Below, piece after piece: positions 9,731-20,568 of a stretch of DNA of 64,000 nucleotides. The translations under genes were made by a program, and so were the position numbers. Origin of the DNA: UBA8337 sp038143435 (GTDB lineage: Bacteria; Pseudomonadota; Alphaproteobacteria; RS24); NCBI GenBank assembly GCA_038143435.1, contig JAYQLX010000003.1, positions 1-64,000 of the forward strand, read 5' to 3'. Numbering within the stretch: the stretch's first letter is position 1; each line of letters starts with the position of its first letter. The notes beneath the pieces are model-generated. The model was not told the origin of the DNA. It saw only the letters and a list, made by a program, of their open reading frames with translations, and ran no database searches.

Positions 9731-10009
9731 ATGAGCGGCCAATCGGTTACCGCCACACTGACACTCGTCAATCAGCGCGGCTTGCATGCCCGTGCCTCAG
9801 CCAAATTCGTGCAATTGGCGGAGCGTTTCGAAGCCACCATTAGCGTGTCGAAAGATGGCGAGAGCGTAAACGCCACTTCGATTATGGGCTTGATGATGCT
9901 GGGCGCCGCTTGCGGTTCACAAATCATTGTCAGCGCCAGCGGCCGCGATGCTGAAACGGCGATGGCCGCATTGACCGCTTTGGTGGCCGATAAATTCGGC
10001 GAAGAATAG
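9731..10009 (+). CDS. ptsH: HPr phosphocarrier protein
   Basis: A 92-residue HPr. H19 in NQRGLHARAS is the residue phosphorylated by enzyme I. S50 in NATSIMGLMML is the regulatory serine expected to be the HprK target, which fits the kinase encoded two genes upstream. It starts directly after the EIIA stop codon, so translation is probably coupled. The likely role is relaying the phosphorylation state to EIIA and other regulators. Confidence 0.95.
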   Translation: MSGQSVTATLTLVNQRGLHARASAKFVQLAERFEATISVSKDGESVNATSIMGLMMLGAACGSQIIVSASGRDAETAMAALTALVADKFGEE

Positions 10010-10019
10010 CCTCAAAACT

Positions 10020-10039
10020 ATATAAAGAAATCTTTATAT
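10020..10039. promoter_or_regulatory. Perfect palindrome upstream of ahcY, candidate operator
   Basis: Arms ATATAAAGA (10020-10028) and TCTTTATAT (10031-10039) are perfect inverted repeats around AA, 60 bp before the ahcY start. The arms are not followed by a T run, so a terminator is unlikely. The symmetry and AT-richness look like an ArsR-family operator. ArsR-type regulators of methyl-cycle genes (SahR/SamR) are known in proteobacteria, but assigning this site to one is inference. Confidence 0.5.
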
Positions 10040-10099
10040 CTTGCTTGCTAGGGGCCCGCCAAGCTGCTACAAAGCCGTGAAATTTATGAGGAGGCAGGA

Positions 10100-11389
10100 A
10101 TGTCTGAGGATTATAAAGTCGCTGATATGTCGCTGGCCGATTGGGGCCGCAAGGAAATCGCCATTGCCGAAACCGAAATGCCCGGTCTGATGGCATTGCG
10201 CGACGAATATGGTAATGAAAAGCCGCTCAAAGGCGCGCGCATTACCGGCTGTTTGCATATGACCATTCAAACCGCCGTCTTGATTGAGACATTGACCGCT
10301 TTGGGCGCCGAGGTGCGCTGGTCGTCATGCAATATTTTCTCGACCCAAGACCATGCGGCCGCCGCCATTGCCGCCACCGGCGTGCCGGTTTTTGCCTGGA
10401 AAGAAGAGACGGAAGAAGAATATTGGTGGTGTGTCGAACAAACCATTAAAGGCCCGGATGGCTGGACGCCAAATATATTGCTCGATGATGGCGGCGATTT
10501 GACGACTTTAGCCCATGAGAAATATCCCGAAGTGCTGGATGATTGCGTCGGCGTATCGGAGGAAACCACAACCGGCGTGTTGCGGCTTTATGAAATGGCC
10601 AAGGAAGGCACGCTGAAAATTCCGGCGATTAACGTCAATGACAGCGTTACCAAATCGAAATTCGACAATCTTTATGGCTGCCGCGAAAGCTTGGTCGATG
10701 GCGTCAAACGCGCCACTGATGTAATGATGGCCGGTAAAATTGCCGTGGTCTGCGGCTATGGCGATGTCGGCAAAGGCTCGGCAGAAAGCCTGCGCTCGCA
10801 AGGCGCGCGCGTCATGGTTACCGAAGTTGACCCGATTTGCGCCCTGCAAGCGGCGATGGAGGGCTATGAAGTCACCACAATGGAAGACGCCGCGCCGATG
10901 GCTGATATTTTCATCACTGCCACCGGCAATAAGGATATTATTACGCTCGACCATATGCGCGCCATGAAAGACCGCGCCATTGTCGGCAATATTGGCCATT
11001 TTGACAGCGAGATTCAGGTCGCCGCTTTGAAAAATATGGCTTGGCACAATGTCAAACCGCAAGTCGATGAAATCGAATTTCCCGACGGCAAACGGATTAT
11101 TTTGCTGGCCGAAGGCCGCCTGCTCAATTTGGGCTGCGCCACCGGCCATCCAAGCTTTGTCATGAGCGCCAGCTTTACCAATCAGGTTTTGGCGCAAATC
11201 GAACTGTGGCAGAACGGCGATAATTATGACCGCCAAGTCTATGTGCTGCCCAAACATTTGGACGAAAAAGTAGCGCGCCTGCACCTGGCCAAGCTCGGTG
11301 CCAAGCTCACTGAATTGTCGACCGACCAAGCCGATTATTTGGGTATTGCCCAAGCCGGACCTTATAAGCCGGAGCATTATCGCTACTAG
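10100..11389 (+). CDS. ahcY: S-adenosylhomocysteine hydrolase
   Basis: Hydrolyses S-adenosylhomocysteine to adenosine and homocysteine, clearing the inhibitor of methyltransferases. The protein is 429 residues, with substrate-site segments ARITGCLHMTIQTAVLIETL and NVNDSVTKSKFDNLYGCRES, the NAD-binding motif VCGYGDVGKGSA near residue 220, and the family C-terminus YKPEHYRY. A strong ribosome site, GAGGAGGCAGGA, precedes the ATG. It sits just after hpr, a linkage common in alphaproteobacteria, but the 90-bp gap with a palindrome suggests its own regulation. Confidence 0.97.
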   Translation: MSEDYKVADMSLADWGRKEIAIAETEMPGLMALRDEYGNEKPLKGARITGCLHMTIQTAVLIETLTALGAEVRWSSCNIFSTQDHAAAAIAATGVPVFAWKEETEEEYWWCVEQTIKGPDGWTPNILLDDGGDLTTLAHEKYPEVLDDCVGVSEETTTGVLRLYEMAKEGTLKIPAINVNDSVTKSKFDNLYGCRESLVDGVKRATDVMMAGKIAVVCGYGDVGKGSAESLRSQGARVMVTEVDPICALQAAMEGYEVTTMEDAAPMADIFITATGNKDIITLDHMRAMKDRAIVGNIGHFDSEIQVAALKNMAWHNVKPQVDEIEFPDGKRIILLAEGRLLNLGCATGHPSFVMSASFTNQVLAQIELWQNGDNYDRQVYVLPKHLDEKVARLHLAKLGAKLTELSTDQADYLGIAQAGPYKPEHYRY

Positions 11390-11424
11390 CTTGCCGAAAC
11401 CCTATCGGCTTCGTAAAAGCAGAT

Positions 11425-12938
11425 ATGGCGGAGAAAAGCTTTACATATGACAGTGTCGATGAGGCGGCCAGTGCACGCGTGGCGGGCTGGCTGGCCGCAG
11501 CGCTTGATGGGCCATGTTTGATTTTTCTGCATGGTGATTTGGGGTCGGCAAAACCGCCTTTGCGCGCGGGTTTATTCGCACCATTTGCGGCCAAGCCATG
11601 CAAGTGCCGAGCCCCAGCTTTGCCCTTGTGCAGCCCTATGACGCGACGCTGCCGATTTGGCACGCCGATCTCTATCGTCTCACTGAGCCAGAGGAAATTG
11701 ATGAATTGGGGCTCTTGGAAGCCTTGGACGACAATATATGTCTGATCGAATGGCCGCAAAACGGCGCCGATGTGCTGCCCGAGGCCGATATTCATGTGAC
11801 GCTTGATATGGCGGCGCATGGCCGCCACATCACCATTCAAGCCGATGAAACAATTTGCGCCGCATTGAGCAAATCTGCACAGCGCGATGCCGCTTTGAGC
11901 GCCTTTCTGTCAGCCACGGATTGGCATGATGCGGCCCGCCTGCCTTTGGCGGGTGACGCTTCGACGCGGCGCTATGAGCGCCTCATCAAGGCGGGCGCCG
12001 ATGGACATGCCGAGAGCGCCGTGCTGATGGATTGGCAAGCCATGCCTGACGGGCCGGCGGTTTATAACGGGAAGCCCTATAGTCAAATTGCCCATTTGGC
12101 CGAAGCCATGCCACGCTTTGCCGATATGGTGAACTGGCTGCGCGCCATCGGGCTGGCCGCACCGACCCTTTATGCCTGCGACCGAGCCCAAGGCTTTGCG
12201 CTGTTGCAGGATTTTGGCGACCGCCATTTAGCCGCCCCGCTGGCCGATGAAACGCCTGAGCGTGCGGTGTTTTATTATGAAGCGATAGAAAACCTGCTGC
12301 ATCTGCACGCCCATGCGCCGCCGAATTTTCTGTCCGCATATGATGGCGGCGTACAGGCCGTGGAAGCCTCGCTGTTCACCGATTGGTTTTTGCCCTGGCG
12401 CGGCATTGAGATTGACGCAGCAGCGCAAAAGGAATGGCACGACATATGGTGCCGCCTCGGCGATACATTGATGAAAACCGATAAGGTCACCGTGTTGCGC
12501 GATTATCATTCGGTCAATCTGATTTGGCGCGATAAGGCACAGGCCAAACAACGAATCGGCCTGATTGACGTGCAAGACGCGCTGAAAGGCCATGCCGCTT
12601 ATGATGTCGCTTCGCTTGTCTGCGATGCGCGCATAAATGTCAGCGCGGCGCATCAAGAAACCATGCTGGCGCATTATCTGGATAAGCGATTTGGCGATGA
12701 CGCAGCAGCGCGCCGGGCTTTCACCGATGCTTTTGCCATTGCTTGTGTGCAGCGCAATTTGAAAATTGCCGGTATTTTCATCCGCCTTGCTGAACGCGAC
12801 GGCAAACCCGCCTATCTGGCGCATCTGCCGCGCATTATCGGCTATTTGAAAACATATTTGGACGCCCCGGTTTTGCAGCCCGTGGCCGCTTGGCTGGCGC
12901 AATATGCGCCACACGCGCTGGAGCTTGAGCATGATTAA
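11425..12938 (+). CDS. tsaE: TsaE–sugar kinase (AmgK-like) fusion, frameshifted in the TsaE P-loop
   Basis: The N-terminal part is TsaE, the ATPase of the tRNA threonylcarbamoyladenosine (t6A37) complex. The C-terminal part is an aminoglycoside-phosphotransferase-fold kinase like AmgK, which phosphorylates MurNAc/GlcNAc in wall recycling. The first frame gives FLHGDLGS; one missing G near 11547-11548 breaks the P-loop. Restoring it reads GDLGSGKTAFARGFIR and continues into VPSPSFALVQPYD and IWHADLYRL. Kinase motifs are LLQDFGDRHL, LRDYHSVNLIW and GLIDVQDAL. TsaE/phosphotransferase fusions are known in this class, so the fusion itself is expected. t6A synthesis is essential, so the frameshift is probably an error. 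Confidence 0.88.
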
Positions 12939-13644
12939 AAGCGCGATGATTTTGGCCGCCGGCAAAGGCACACGCATGCAAGCGCAAGCCGCGGATCCGC
13001 CCAAACCGCTGACCGAGATTGCCGGTCAAAGCCTTCTCATGCGTATGGTGATGCGGCTTGAACAATCGGGCATTGAAAAAATCATCATGAATCTGCACCA
13101 CAAGGCTGATGTCATTGAGCGCGCTATGGCGGCCTATGCAGGGTCTTGCGAGATTGTGTTTTCCGATGAGCGCGCCGCTTTATTGGAGACCGGCGGCGGC
13201 GTCAAAAAAGCCCTGCCGCTTTTGGGCGATGCGCCGTTTCTGGTCGCCAATTGCGATGTTTTATTGCACGAACCCGACCATGCCAATCATGCGCTGACCC
13301 AAATCATGCAAAATTTTGACGCCGCCAAAATGGACGCGCTTTTACTGTTGAGCGATAGGGCGCGCGCCAGCGGCTATGACGGTCAAGGTGATTATATGAT
13401 CGATGACGATAGCCGTTTGACGCGGCGGCAAGATAAAACAGGGGCGCGTATTTTTGCCGGTGTGCAAATTCTCACACCTGCCCTGTTTGACCGCGCACCC
13501 GATGGGGCGTTTTCCTTAAATGCGATTTACGATGCCGCGCAGGCGCAAAATCGGCTGTTCGGGCATGTGCTGGACGGCTATTGGATGCATGTCGGCACAC
13601 CGGCCGGGCGCGCTGCCGCAGAAGCTTATCTGGCCGCGCAATAA
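12931..13644 (+). CDS. murU: MurU-like nucleotidyltransferase
   Basis: A 237-residue nucleotidyltransferase opening MIKSAMILAAGKGTRM (the NTP-binding loop), with TGGGVKKALPLLG and VANCDVLL for metal and sugar binding. In the AmgK/MurU route this enzyme makes UDP-MurNAc from MurNAc-1-phosphate, bypassing de novo synthesis. ATG 12931 overlaps the end of the upstream kinase frame by 8 bp, which supports coupled translation and the shared pathway. A related sugar-1-phosphate specificity cannot be excluded from sequence alone. Confidence 0.85.
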   Translation: MIKSAMILAAGKGTRMQAQAADPPKPLTEIAGQSLLMRMVMRLEQSGIEKIIMNLHHKADVIERAMAAYAGSCEIVFSDERAALLETGGGVKKALPLLGDAPFLVANCDVLLHEPDHANHALTQIMQNFDAAKMDALLLLSDRARASGYDGQGDYMIDDDSRLTRRQDKTGARIFAGVQILTPALFDRAPDGAFSLNAIYDAAQAQNRLFGHVLDGYWMHVGTPAGRAAAEAYLAAQ

Positions 13645-13689
13645 ATCCACAGTTTATGAGCCGACACCGCCATCGTGCTATAATGGTGC

Positions 13690-16600
13690 ATGAGCCAAAC
13701 TCGCACTGATTCTGAGGGTGCCGAAAAACACCAAGCCGACGCGCCGCATATTTACAATATTGCAGCCGGTCAGCCGTTTTTGCCCAAGCTGGCTGCCGCG
13801 CTTCTCGACGATACGCATCGCCATGCATTATTCGGTGCCTGCCGGCTTGAAGAAGTCCGGGTTTTGCTGCCGACGCGGCGCGCCGCGCGCATGCTGGCCG
13901 GCGCATTATTGGCGCAAGCGGAAAAAGCCGGACGCCATGCCCTATTGCTGCCGCGCATTGATACGTTGGGCGATCTTGATGAAGAGCTGCCTGATACGCT
14001 GACCGCCGCCATGCCGGAAGATGATTTGCCGCCGGCCATTGATAAAATGGCGCGGCATTTTCATTTGCTGCCCTTGGTTGAAGCATGGGCGCGTGAGGGG
14101 GGGCTGGGTCGCCTTGATGATGATGGCGCCGCGCCGCTCAATGCAGTGAAATTATCGGCGCTGGTGCATGATTTGGAGCGTTTTCTTGACGAGACGCAAA
14201 ATGAACAGGCACGGCTTGACCGGCTTGATGAGTTGGCCCCGGAAAGCTTGGCCGAAAATTGGCAACATATTGTCTCCTTGCTGAATATTGTTTTGCGCTT
14301 CTGGCCGGCGCAATTGGATGAGCTCGGCAAAATGGACCCGACCGCGCGGCGCAATGCGCTGCTGGAAAGGCGGCGCAAAAAATGGCAGGACAGAAGCGTC
14401 GAGCGGCCGATTATCGCCGCCGGTTCGACCGGCTCCATTCGCGCCACGGCCGATTTGCTGGCGGTGATTGCGCATATGCCGCGCGGTGCCGTGGTATTGC
14501 CGGGCTTGGATGAAGCGGCCAATGATGATTTATGGCGGGCCATCGCCAAAGATGAGGTGCATCCGCAATATGCGCTGGCGCAATTGCTCGACCATATGGG
14601 CGTGACACCGCAATCCGTGCGCCGTTTTCCGGGCACGAGCCAAACATCTGCACGCGCCGAACTGATCAATCAAGCCTTGGTGCCGGCGCAAGAAACCGTG
14701 CGCTGGATTGACCAAAAACACACCGAAACCGCGCCGCATGGGACGACGGCCTTTGACGGCCTGACCTTAATCGAGGCACCTGATATGCGCGCTGAGGCCG
14801 GTGCCATTGCCTTGGCCATGCGCCAAGTGCTTGAAGAGCCGGATAAAACGGCGGCCTTGGTAACGCGCGATCGCAATTTGGCGCGCCGGGTGGCGGCAGA
14901 GCTAAAACGCTGGGACATAAATATTGACGACTCGGCCGGTCAGCCTTTGGCCAATCTGCCGCGGGCGCGGCTTTTGCGCCTTATTTTACAGGCGCATTTA
15001 TCACAATTTGCACCGATTGATATGCTGGCCGTGCTCAAACATCCACTGGTTTGCTTGCAGCAAAAACGCATTGTGCATTTGGCGCATGTGCGATTATTGG
15101 AAAATGCCGTTCTGCGCGGACCGCGCCCTTTTGGCGGCATTTCGGGTTTGCGCGCCTTGCTCGCCCAGCAGGAAAAAATGGCGGAAGATGACAAACAAGC
15201 CATGCGCGATTTATTGAACCGGCTGGAACAGGCTTTTCTGCCTTTCAATGCCTTACCGAAAGAGGCGCGCATGGGTGATTATCTCACCGCGCTTGTGCAT
15301 TGCAGCACAGCATTACTGGCAGCGCCGGAGGCCGAGACGGCGGCTGATATATTGTTCAAAAATGACGAAGAGGGGCGCGCTTTAGCCGCCTTGTTTGAGA
15401 CGCTGCACAGCCATAGCGCCTTGGCGCCGCCCATGACACAGGCGGATTTTCCGGCACTTTTCGATATGTGGCTGATGCGCCAAAATATTCGCCGCCAAGC
15501 GCCGGGTCAGCCGCGCCTGTCCATATTGGGGCCGCTTGAAGCGCGCCTCATTCAGGCCGATGTGATGATTTTGGGAGCCCTTAATGAAACCATTTGGCCG
15601 CCCATGCCGGAAACCGGCCCGTGGCTGTCGCGCCCGATGCGGGCGCAATTGGGCATGAGCCAACCGGAACGGCAAATCGGTCAGGCGGCGCATGATTTTG
15701 TGCAAGCCGCCGCGGCACCGGAAATATATCTGACGCGCGCCAAAAAGCTTGACGGCGCGCCCAGCGTCGCGGCGCGCTGGCTCAGGCGCTTGGAAACTTT
15801 CGCCGGTGACATGCCACGGCAAAAAGGCGACAGGCTGATCGGCTGGTGGCAAAGCCTTGACCAAAGCGACACCGCGCCGCGGCCGGAAGCGGCGCCTCAA
15901 CCCTGCCCGCCCATTGCGGCACGCCCGACACAATTATCGGTCACCCAAATTGAGACCTTGCTGCACAATCCCTATGAAATTTACGCCCGCAAAATATTGA
16001 ATTTGCGCGCCCTTGATGCGGTTGATGCAGCGCCCAATGCGGCCCATCGCGGTATTTTTTTACATGCGCTGATGGAAAAATTCATCGCCGGTGGCCAACA
16101 TTTATCGGCCCGTGCGGCGCAGGCCTTTATGGCACTGGCCAAACAAGAAGAGGCTTTGCATGGCGGCGGCGCTGCGCTGATGCAGTTTTGGCAGGCGCGC
16201 TTACACGCATTGGCAACATGGCTGGCCGATTATGAGGGGCGCCGCGCCGCGCATATTGAGCAAAGCCATGTCGAGCTGAGCGGTCGGTTAAAATTGGGTG
16301 ATTTTACCCTGACCGCCAAAGCCGACCGGATCGATCGGTTGAAAAACGGCCGCTTTGAGATTATTGATTATAAATCCGGTCAACCGCCGGGTGATAATCG
16401 GGTCAAAAATCATTTGGCGCCGCAATTGACCTTGGAAGCGGCGATTTTGCGCGATGGCCAATTTGGCGAAAAAGACGCAAAATTATCGGGCCAAAGCGCG
16501 GCGCTGACCTATTTGCGCTTGAGCGGACGCACGCCCGCAGCCGAGCCGAAAAGCCTTGCTGCGGACGATAAGCTGATTGACGGGGCGTTGGATATGCTGC

Positions 16601-16750
16601 GCCGTCTGAGTGGCCGCTTATGACAATGAAGCGCAGCCTTATCTTGTGCATATTCGCCCGCGCCCACGCTTCGGCCTGCGCCATCTCAACGATATGCCGT
16701 TTGACCATTTGGCGCGCTGCCCCGAATGGCAAGAGGAGGACGAGCTATGA
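13690..16750 (+). CDS. addB: AddB subunit of double-strand-break repair nuclease, C-terminus frameshifted
   Basis: AddB partners AddA in resecting double-strand breaks for RecA. The uninterrupted frame (977 residues, to 16623) has an inactive-helicase-like N-terminal half and a PD-(D/E)XK nuclease near the C-terminus (GIFLHALMEKF, LTAKADRIDRL, IIDYKSGQPP, QLTLEAAIL). It ends early at SGRL. Dropping one base near 16611-16613 opens a tail reading AAYDNEAQPYLVHIRPRPRF and on to CPEWQEEDEL, ending at TGA 16748-16750. That stop overlaps the addA ATG as ATGA. The restored overlap is strong evidence for a 1-bp error; the span given is the corrected one. Confidence 0.9.
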
Positions 16751-19700
16751 GCGGCGCGGCCGAGACCACGCAAGCGGCCCTTAACCCGCATGGCTCGGCT
16801 TGGGTCGGGGCCAATGCGGGTGCCGGCAAAACCTATATTTTGGTGTCGCGATTGGTGCGCCTTATGTTGGATGGGGTGGCCCCCGAAAAACTGCTTTGCC
16901 TGACCTATACACGCGCCGCCGCCGCCGAAATGCAGGGTCGCCTGTTTGACCTTCTGGCCGAATGGGCGCTGCTCGACAATGACGCATTATTGGATGCCAT
17001 TGCGCAGCGCTTGGGCATGACGGCCGACGCCAAAACGCTGGCCGCAGCGCGCGTCTTATTTGCCCGCGCTTTGGAGACGCCGGGCGGATTGCGGGTGCAA
17101 ACCATTCACGGCTTTTGCGAAAGCCTGCTGAAACGCTTTCCATTAGAGGCCGGCCTGTCGCCGCATTTTGACCTGATGGATGAGCAAGATGCGCAAAATT
17201 TACAGACCGGGCTGATTGCCGATTTGCTGCTGCGCGACCAAAACCCGACGCGGGCTGCAGCCATGGCGACGCTGACCCGGGCATTGGCGGAAAATGACAT
17301 TATGGCGCTGGGGCGGCAAATATTGGCGCGGCGTGAATATTTTGACCGCCACCGAGCCGCCGCAAATTTACACGAATTGGCCAAGGCCATGCAGCTTGAT
17401 GCTGTGCGTGAAAGCCATGGTGAATTGCCGCAAGCGGCTATTTTATTGGCCGCGGCGGGGGCAGAATTTGTCGCCACGGCGCGCGCCGCGCTGCCTTGGT
17501 ATGAGAGCGGCGGTGCCAATGATAAAAAGCAGGCCCAACGCCTCGAAAACTGGTTGGCGGTTTTTGAAAAAGCCGAACAGGGCGACGGCGAAACCGCCTG
17601 GCTGTATTTACGCGAGGTGTTTTTCACCGATAAGGGCGGCGCGCGCAAAAGCCTTTATACAAAAGCGCTGCGCCGCGCAAAACCCGCAACTGGCCGAGGC
17701 CATGGACGCGGCGGCAATGGCCATGGCGCAGCTTGATGAAAAGCTGAAAGCACTGGCCAATTACCGCCTGACGGCGGCGCTTTATGATTTTGCCGACGCC
17801 CTATTGAGCGGCTATGCGGCGGAGAAAACCGCCGTGGCGTGCTCGATTATGACGATTTGGTGGCGATGACCGACCGTATGCTGAGCGGCCATGGCGCAGC
17901 GCAATGGGTGTTGTTCAAAATCGATAATGGTCTCGACCATATTTTGGTCGATGAGGCGCAAGATGCCAGCCCGGCGCAATGGCGCGTCATCACCGCATTG
18001 GCCGATGCGTTTTTTGACGATGCCGGTCTGTCGGGTGGCGAAGCACGGCCGCGCACAATATTTGCCGTTGGCGATGAAAAACAATCCATCTTCAGCTTTC
18101 AAGGCGCTGACCCGAGCGGCTTTGAGCGCCAGCGCCGTTATTTTGAGGCGGCCATCACCGCCATTGGCGGACAATTCGCCTATGTCCCCATGACCTTGTC
18201 TTGGCGCTCGGCGCCGCAAATTTTGAAAGCCGTCGATTTGGTTTTTGCCGATGAAAAGCACCGCCACGGCGTGACCGCAGGCAATCGGGAAATGCACCAT
18301 ATTGCCGAGCGCGCGAAAGCCATCGGTCATGTTGAAATATGGCCGGCGCTTGAAACCCCGCGTGAAGAAGATGTATCGGCGGCATGGCAAATTCCTGAAG
18401 CCGGACAATCGGGTGGTCGCCGCAAATTGGCGCAAATCATTGCCGACAAAATCAGCGCGCTTTTGCAAGATGAAACGCAAAACATAAAACCCGGCGATAT
18501 TTTGGTTTTGGTGCGCAAACGCGATGGCTTTGTGCCCGAGTTGAGCCGTGCATTGAAACGCCGTTCTATTGACGTCGCCGGCGCCGACCGCATGGTGCTG
18601 CTGCAGCAATTGGCGGTCGCCGATATGCTGGCCGCTTTGGATGTTGCGCTCAATCCGACCGATGATATGGCGGTGGCGATATTTCTGCGCAGCCCGCTTG
18701 GCGGGCTTGATGAAGACGCGCTCTTCGCGCTGGCGCATGGCCGCAAAGCAAGCTTGTTCGCCGCTTTGCAACAAGCCGCCGAAACCGGCAAGGATGCCGC
18801 GATAAAAGCCGCTTTTGAACGCCTTGGCTGGCTCCTGCGCCAGTGCGATTTTCTCTCACCCTATGACTTGCTGGCGCAATTTTTGGGGGCGCAAGGGGGG
18901 CATGAATTATTGAGCCGTCGCTTGGGGCCGGAGATTGACGACCCGTTAAGTGAATTGCTGCGCTTGGCCTTGGCCTATGAAGCGCGGAACCCGGCCAGCC
19001 TGCAAGGCTTTGTTCATTGGTTGCGACAAGGCAGTCAGGACATTAAGCGCGATATGGAAGCGGGCGGCGGTGCCGTGCGCATTATGACCGTGCATGGTGC
19101 CAAAGGACTGGAAGCGCCGATTGTGTTTCTGCCCGATACATGCCGCGCTGCCGATGGCGGCGCGAATGCCGACCGCGTGCAATTTACCGATATGGCAGGC
19201 AGTGAAAATGTGCCGCTATGGCGCGCCAGCGCCGCCTTGCGTGATCGCCATAATGCGGCGCAAGCCGAAGCGGCGCGCCAAGCCGCCCTGCAGGAAGAAA
19301 AGCGGCTTTTATATGTTGCCATGACGCGCGCGCGCGACCGGCTTTATATTGGCGGTTGGCTGCCAAAAGGTCGCCAGCACCCGCCCGAGGATAGCTGGTA
19401 TGCCCTATTGAGCGAGACATTGGACATCACCGCGCGTGAGGATTTGGCCGCCGGTGAAATGGCCTTGCAAAAATCAGCTGATGACGTGCTGCTTGAAACG
19501 GCGCATGCGCCATTACCCGTCGCGCCAAATTGGGTGCATGACAAACCGAGCGATATGCCGGAGATGTCGGATTTTTTCGGCAATAAAATTTTTTCCCCGT
19601 CCGGCCTCGCCGATCACGGTGACGGTTTGGCCGGTCGCGGCTTGGATGATGAGGGTTTGCGCATGGCTGCCGAACGCGGCCGCATCATTCACAAATTATT

Positions 19701-20190
19701 GGAAATTCTGCCGCATTATGAGCTGGCGCGCCGCCACGCCGCCGCGCAAGCCTATCTGACGCATCATTTGGGGGCGCTTGATGAGGCTTTATTGGCTCAA
19801 ATTATGGCGCTTTTGAATGATGCAGAACTGGCCCCTTTATTTTCCGATGCCGCTTTGGCGGAAGCGCCGATTGGCGGTTTTTTGACCCGCCATGACGGCT
19901 CACGGCTGGCCTTATCGGGGCAAATCGACCGATTGGTGGAAACCGAAAGCGCCGTTTTATTGGTCGATTTCAAAACCGGCACCCCGCCGGAAAGTACAAA
20001 TGGCGGCGCCTATCTGCCGCAAATGGCCGCCTATCGCGCGCTGATGCAAGTGGCCCAAAAAACCGATAAGCAAACCGACAAGCCGGTCAAATGCGCCCTC
20101 ATATGGACGCAAACCGGCCGCATTGACTGGCTCGACGAAAAACGGCTTGATAAGGTTTTGGCCGATATATTGGCGGCACGCGCCCCTTGA
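16747..20190 (+). CDS. addA: AddA helicase-nuclease, two compensating frameshifts
   Basis: UvrD-type helicase with a C-terminal nuclease; with AddB it resects DNA ends for RecA. It has Walker A GANAGAGKTYILVSRLVR, ILVDEAQDASPAQW, GDEKQSIFSFQGADP, VHGAKGLEAPIVFLPDT, LLYVAMTRARDRLYIGG and nuclease residues in LSGQIDRL and LLVDFKTGTPP. One extra base in 17665-17680 and one missing base in 17825-17840 throw about 50 codons out of frame. The shifted stretch still reads sensibly (AQNPQLAEAMDAAAMAMAQL), showing that a single gene was disturbed. Corrected length is about 1147 residues. ATG 16747 is chosen over an upstream in-frame start because of the ATGA overlap with addB. Confidence 0.92.
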
Positions 20191-20241
20191 GAATCAATAA
20201 TGGCGCGCTTACATTAGGGGAAAGCGCTGAAGGAGAAGAAA

Positions 20242-20562
20242 ATGAGTGTGTCGCATATTAAAGATGATGAGTTTGAGCAAGCCGTTTTGAATGCTGATGG
20301 CCCGGTTCTTGTTGATTTTTGGGCTGAATGGTGCGGCCCGTGCAAGCAAATTGCCCCTGCCTTGGATGAATTATCCGATGAATATGACGGCAAAATTTCC
20401 ATCATCAAAATCAATATTGATGAAAATCCCGAAGCGCCGACCACTTATGGCGTGCGCTCCATTCCGACCATGATGATTTTCCAAGACGGTCAAGCGGCCG
20501 CTACCAAAGTCGGCGCGGCACCGAAAAGCGAGATTAAAAGCTGGATTGACGAGAGCCTTTAG
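20242..20562 (+). CDS. trxA: Thioredoxin
   Basis: A 106-residue thioredoxin with active site WCGPC (C31, C34), the cis-proline context RSIPTMMIF and no signal peptide: a general cytoplasmic disulfide reductant. AAGGAG lies just before the ATG. It follows addA by 51 bp and may share its transcript. It ends 6 bp from the stop of the convergent folC, with no recognisable terminator between them. Confidence 0.97.
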   Translation: MSVSHIKDDEFEQAVLNADGPVLVDFWAEWCGPCKQIAPALDELSDEYDGKISIIKINIDENPEAPTTYGVRSIPTMMIFQDGQAAATKVGAAPKSEIKSWIDESL

Positions 20563-20568
20563 ACCGGC

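Noticed and set aside
12228..13004. A 258-codon minus-strand frame opposite the AmgK domain and murU
   Set aside because: It crosses two real genes on the other strand and looks like complementary-strand noise.
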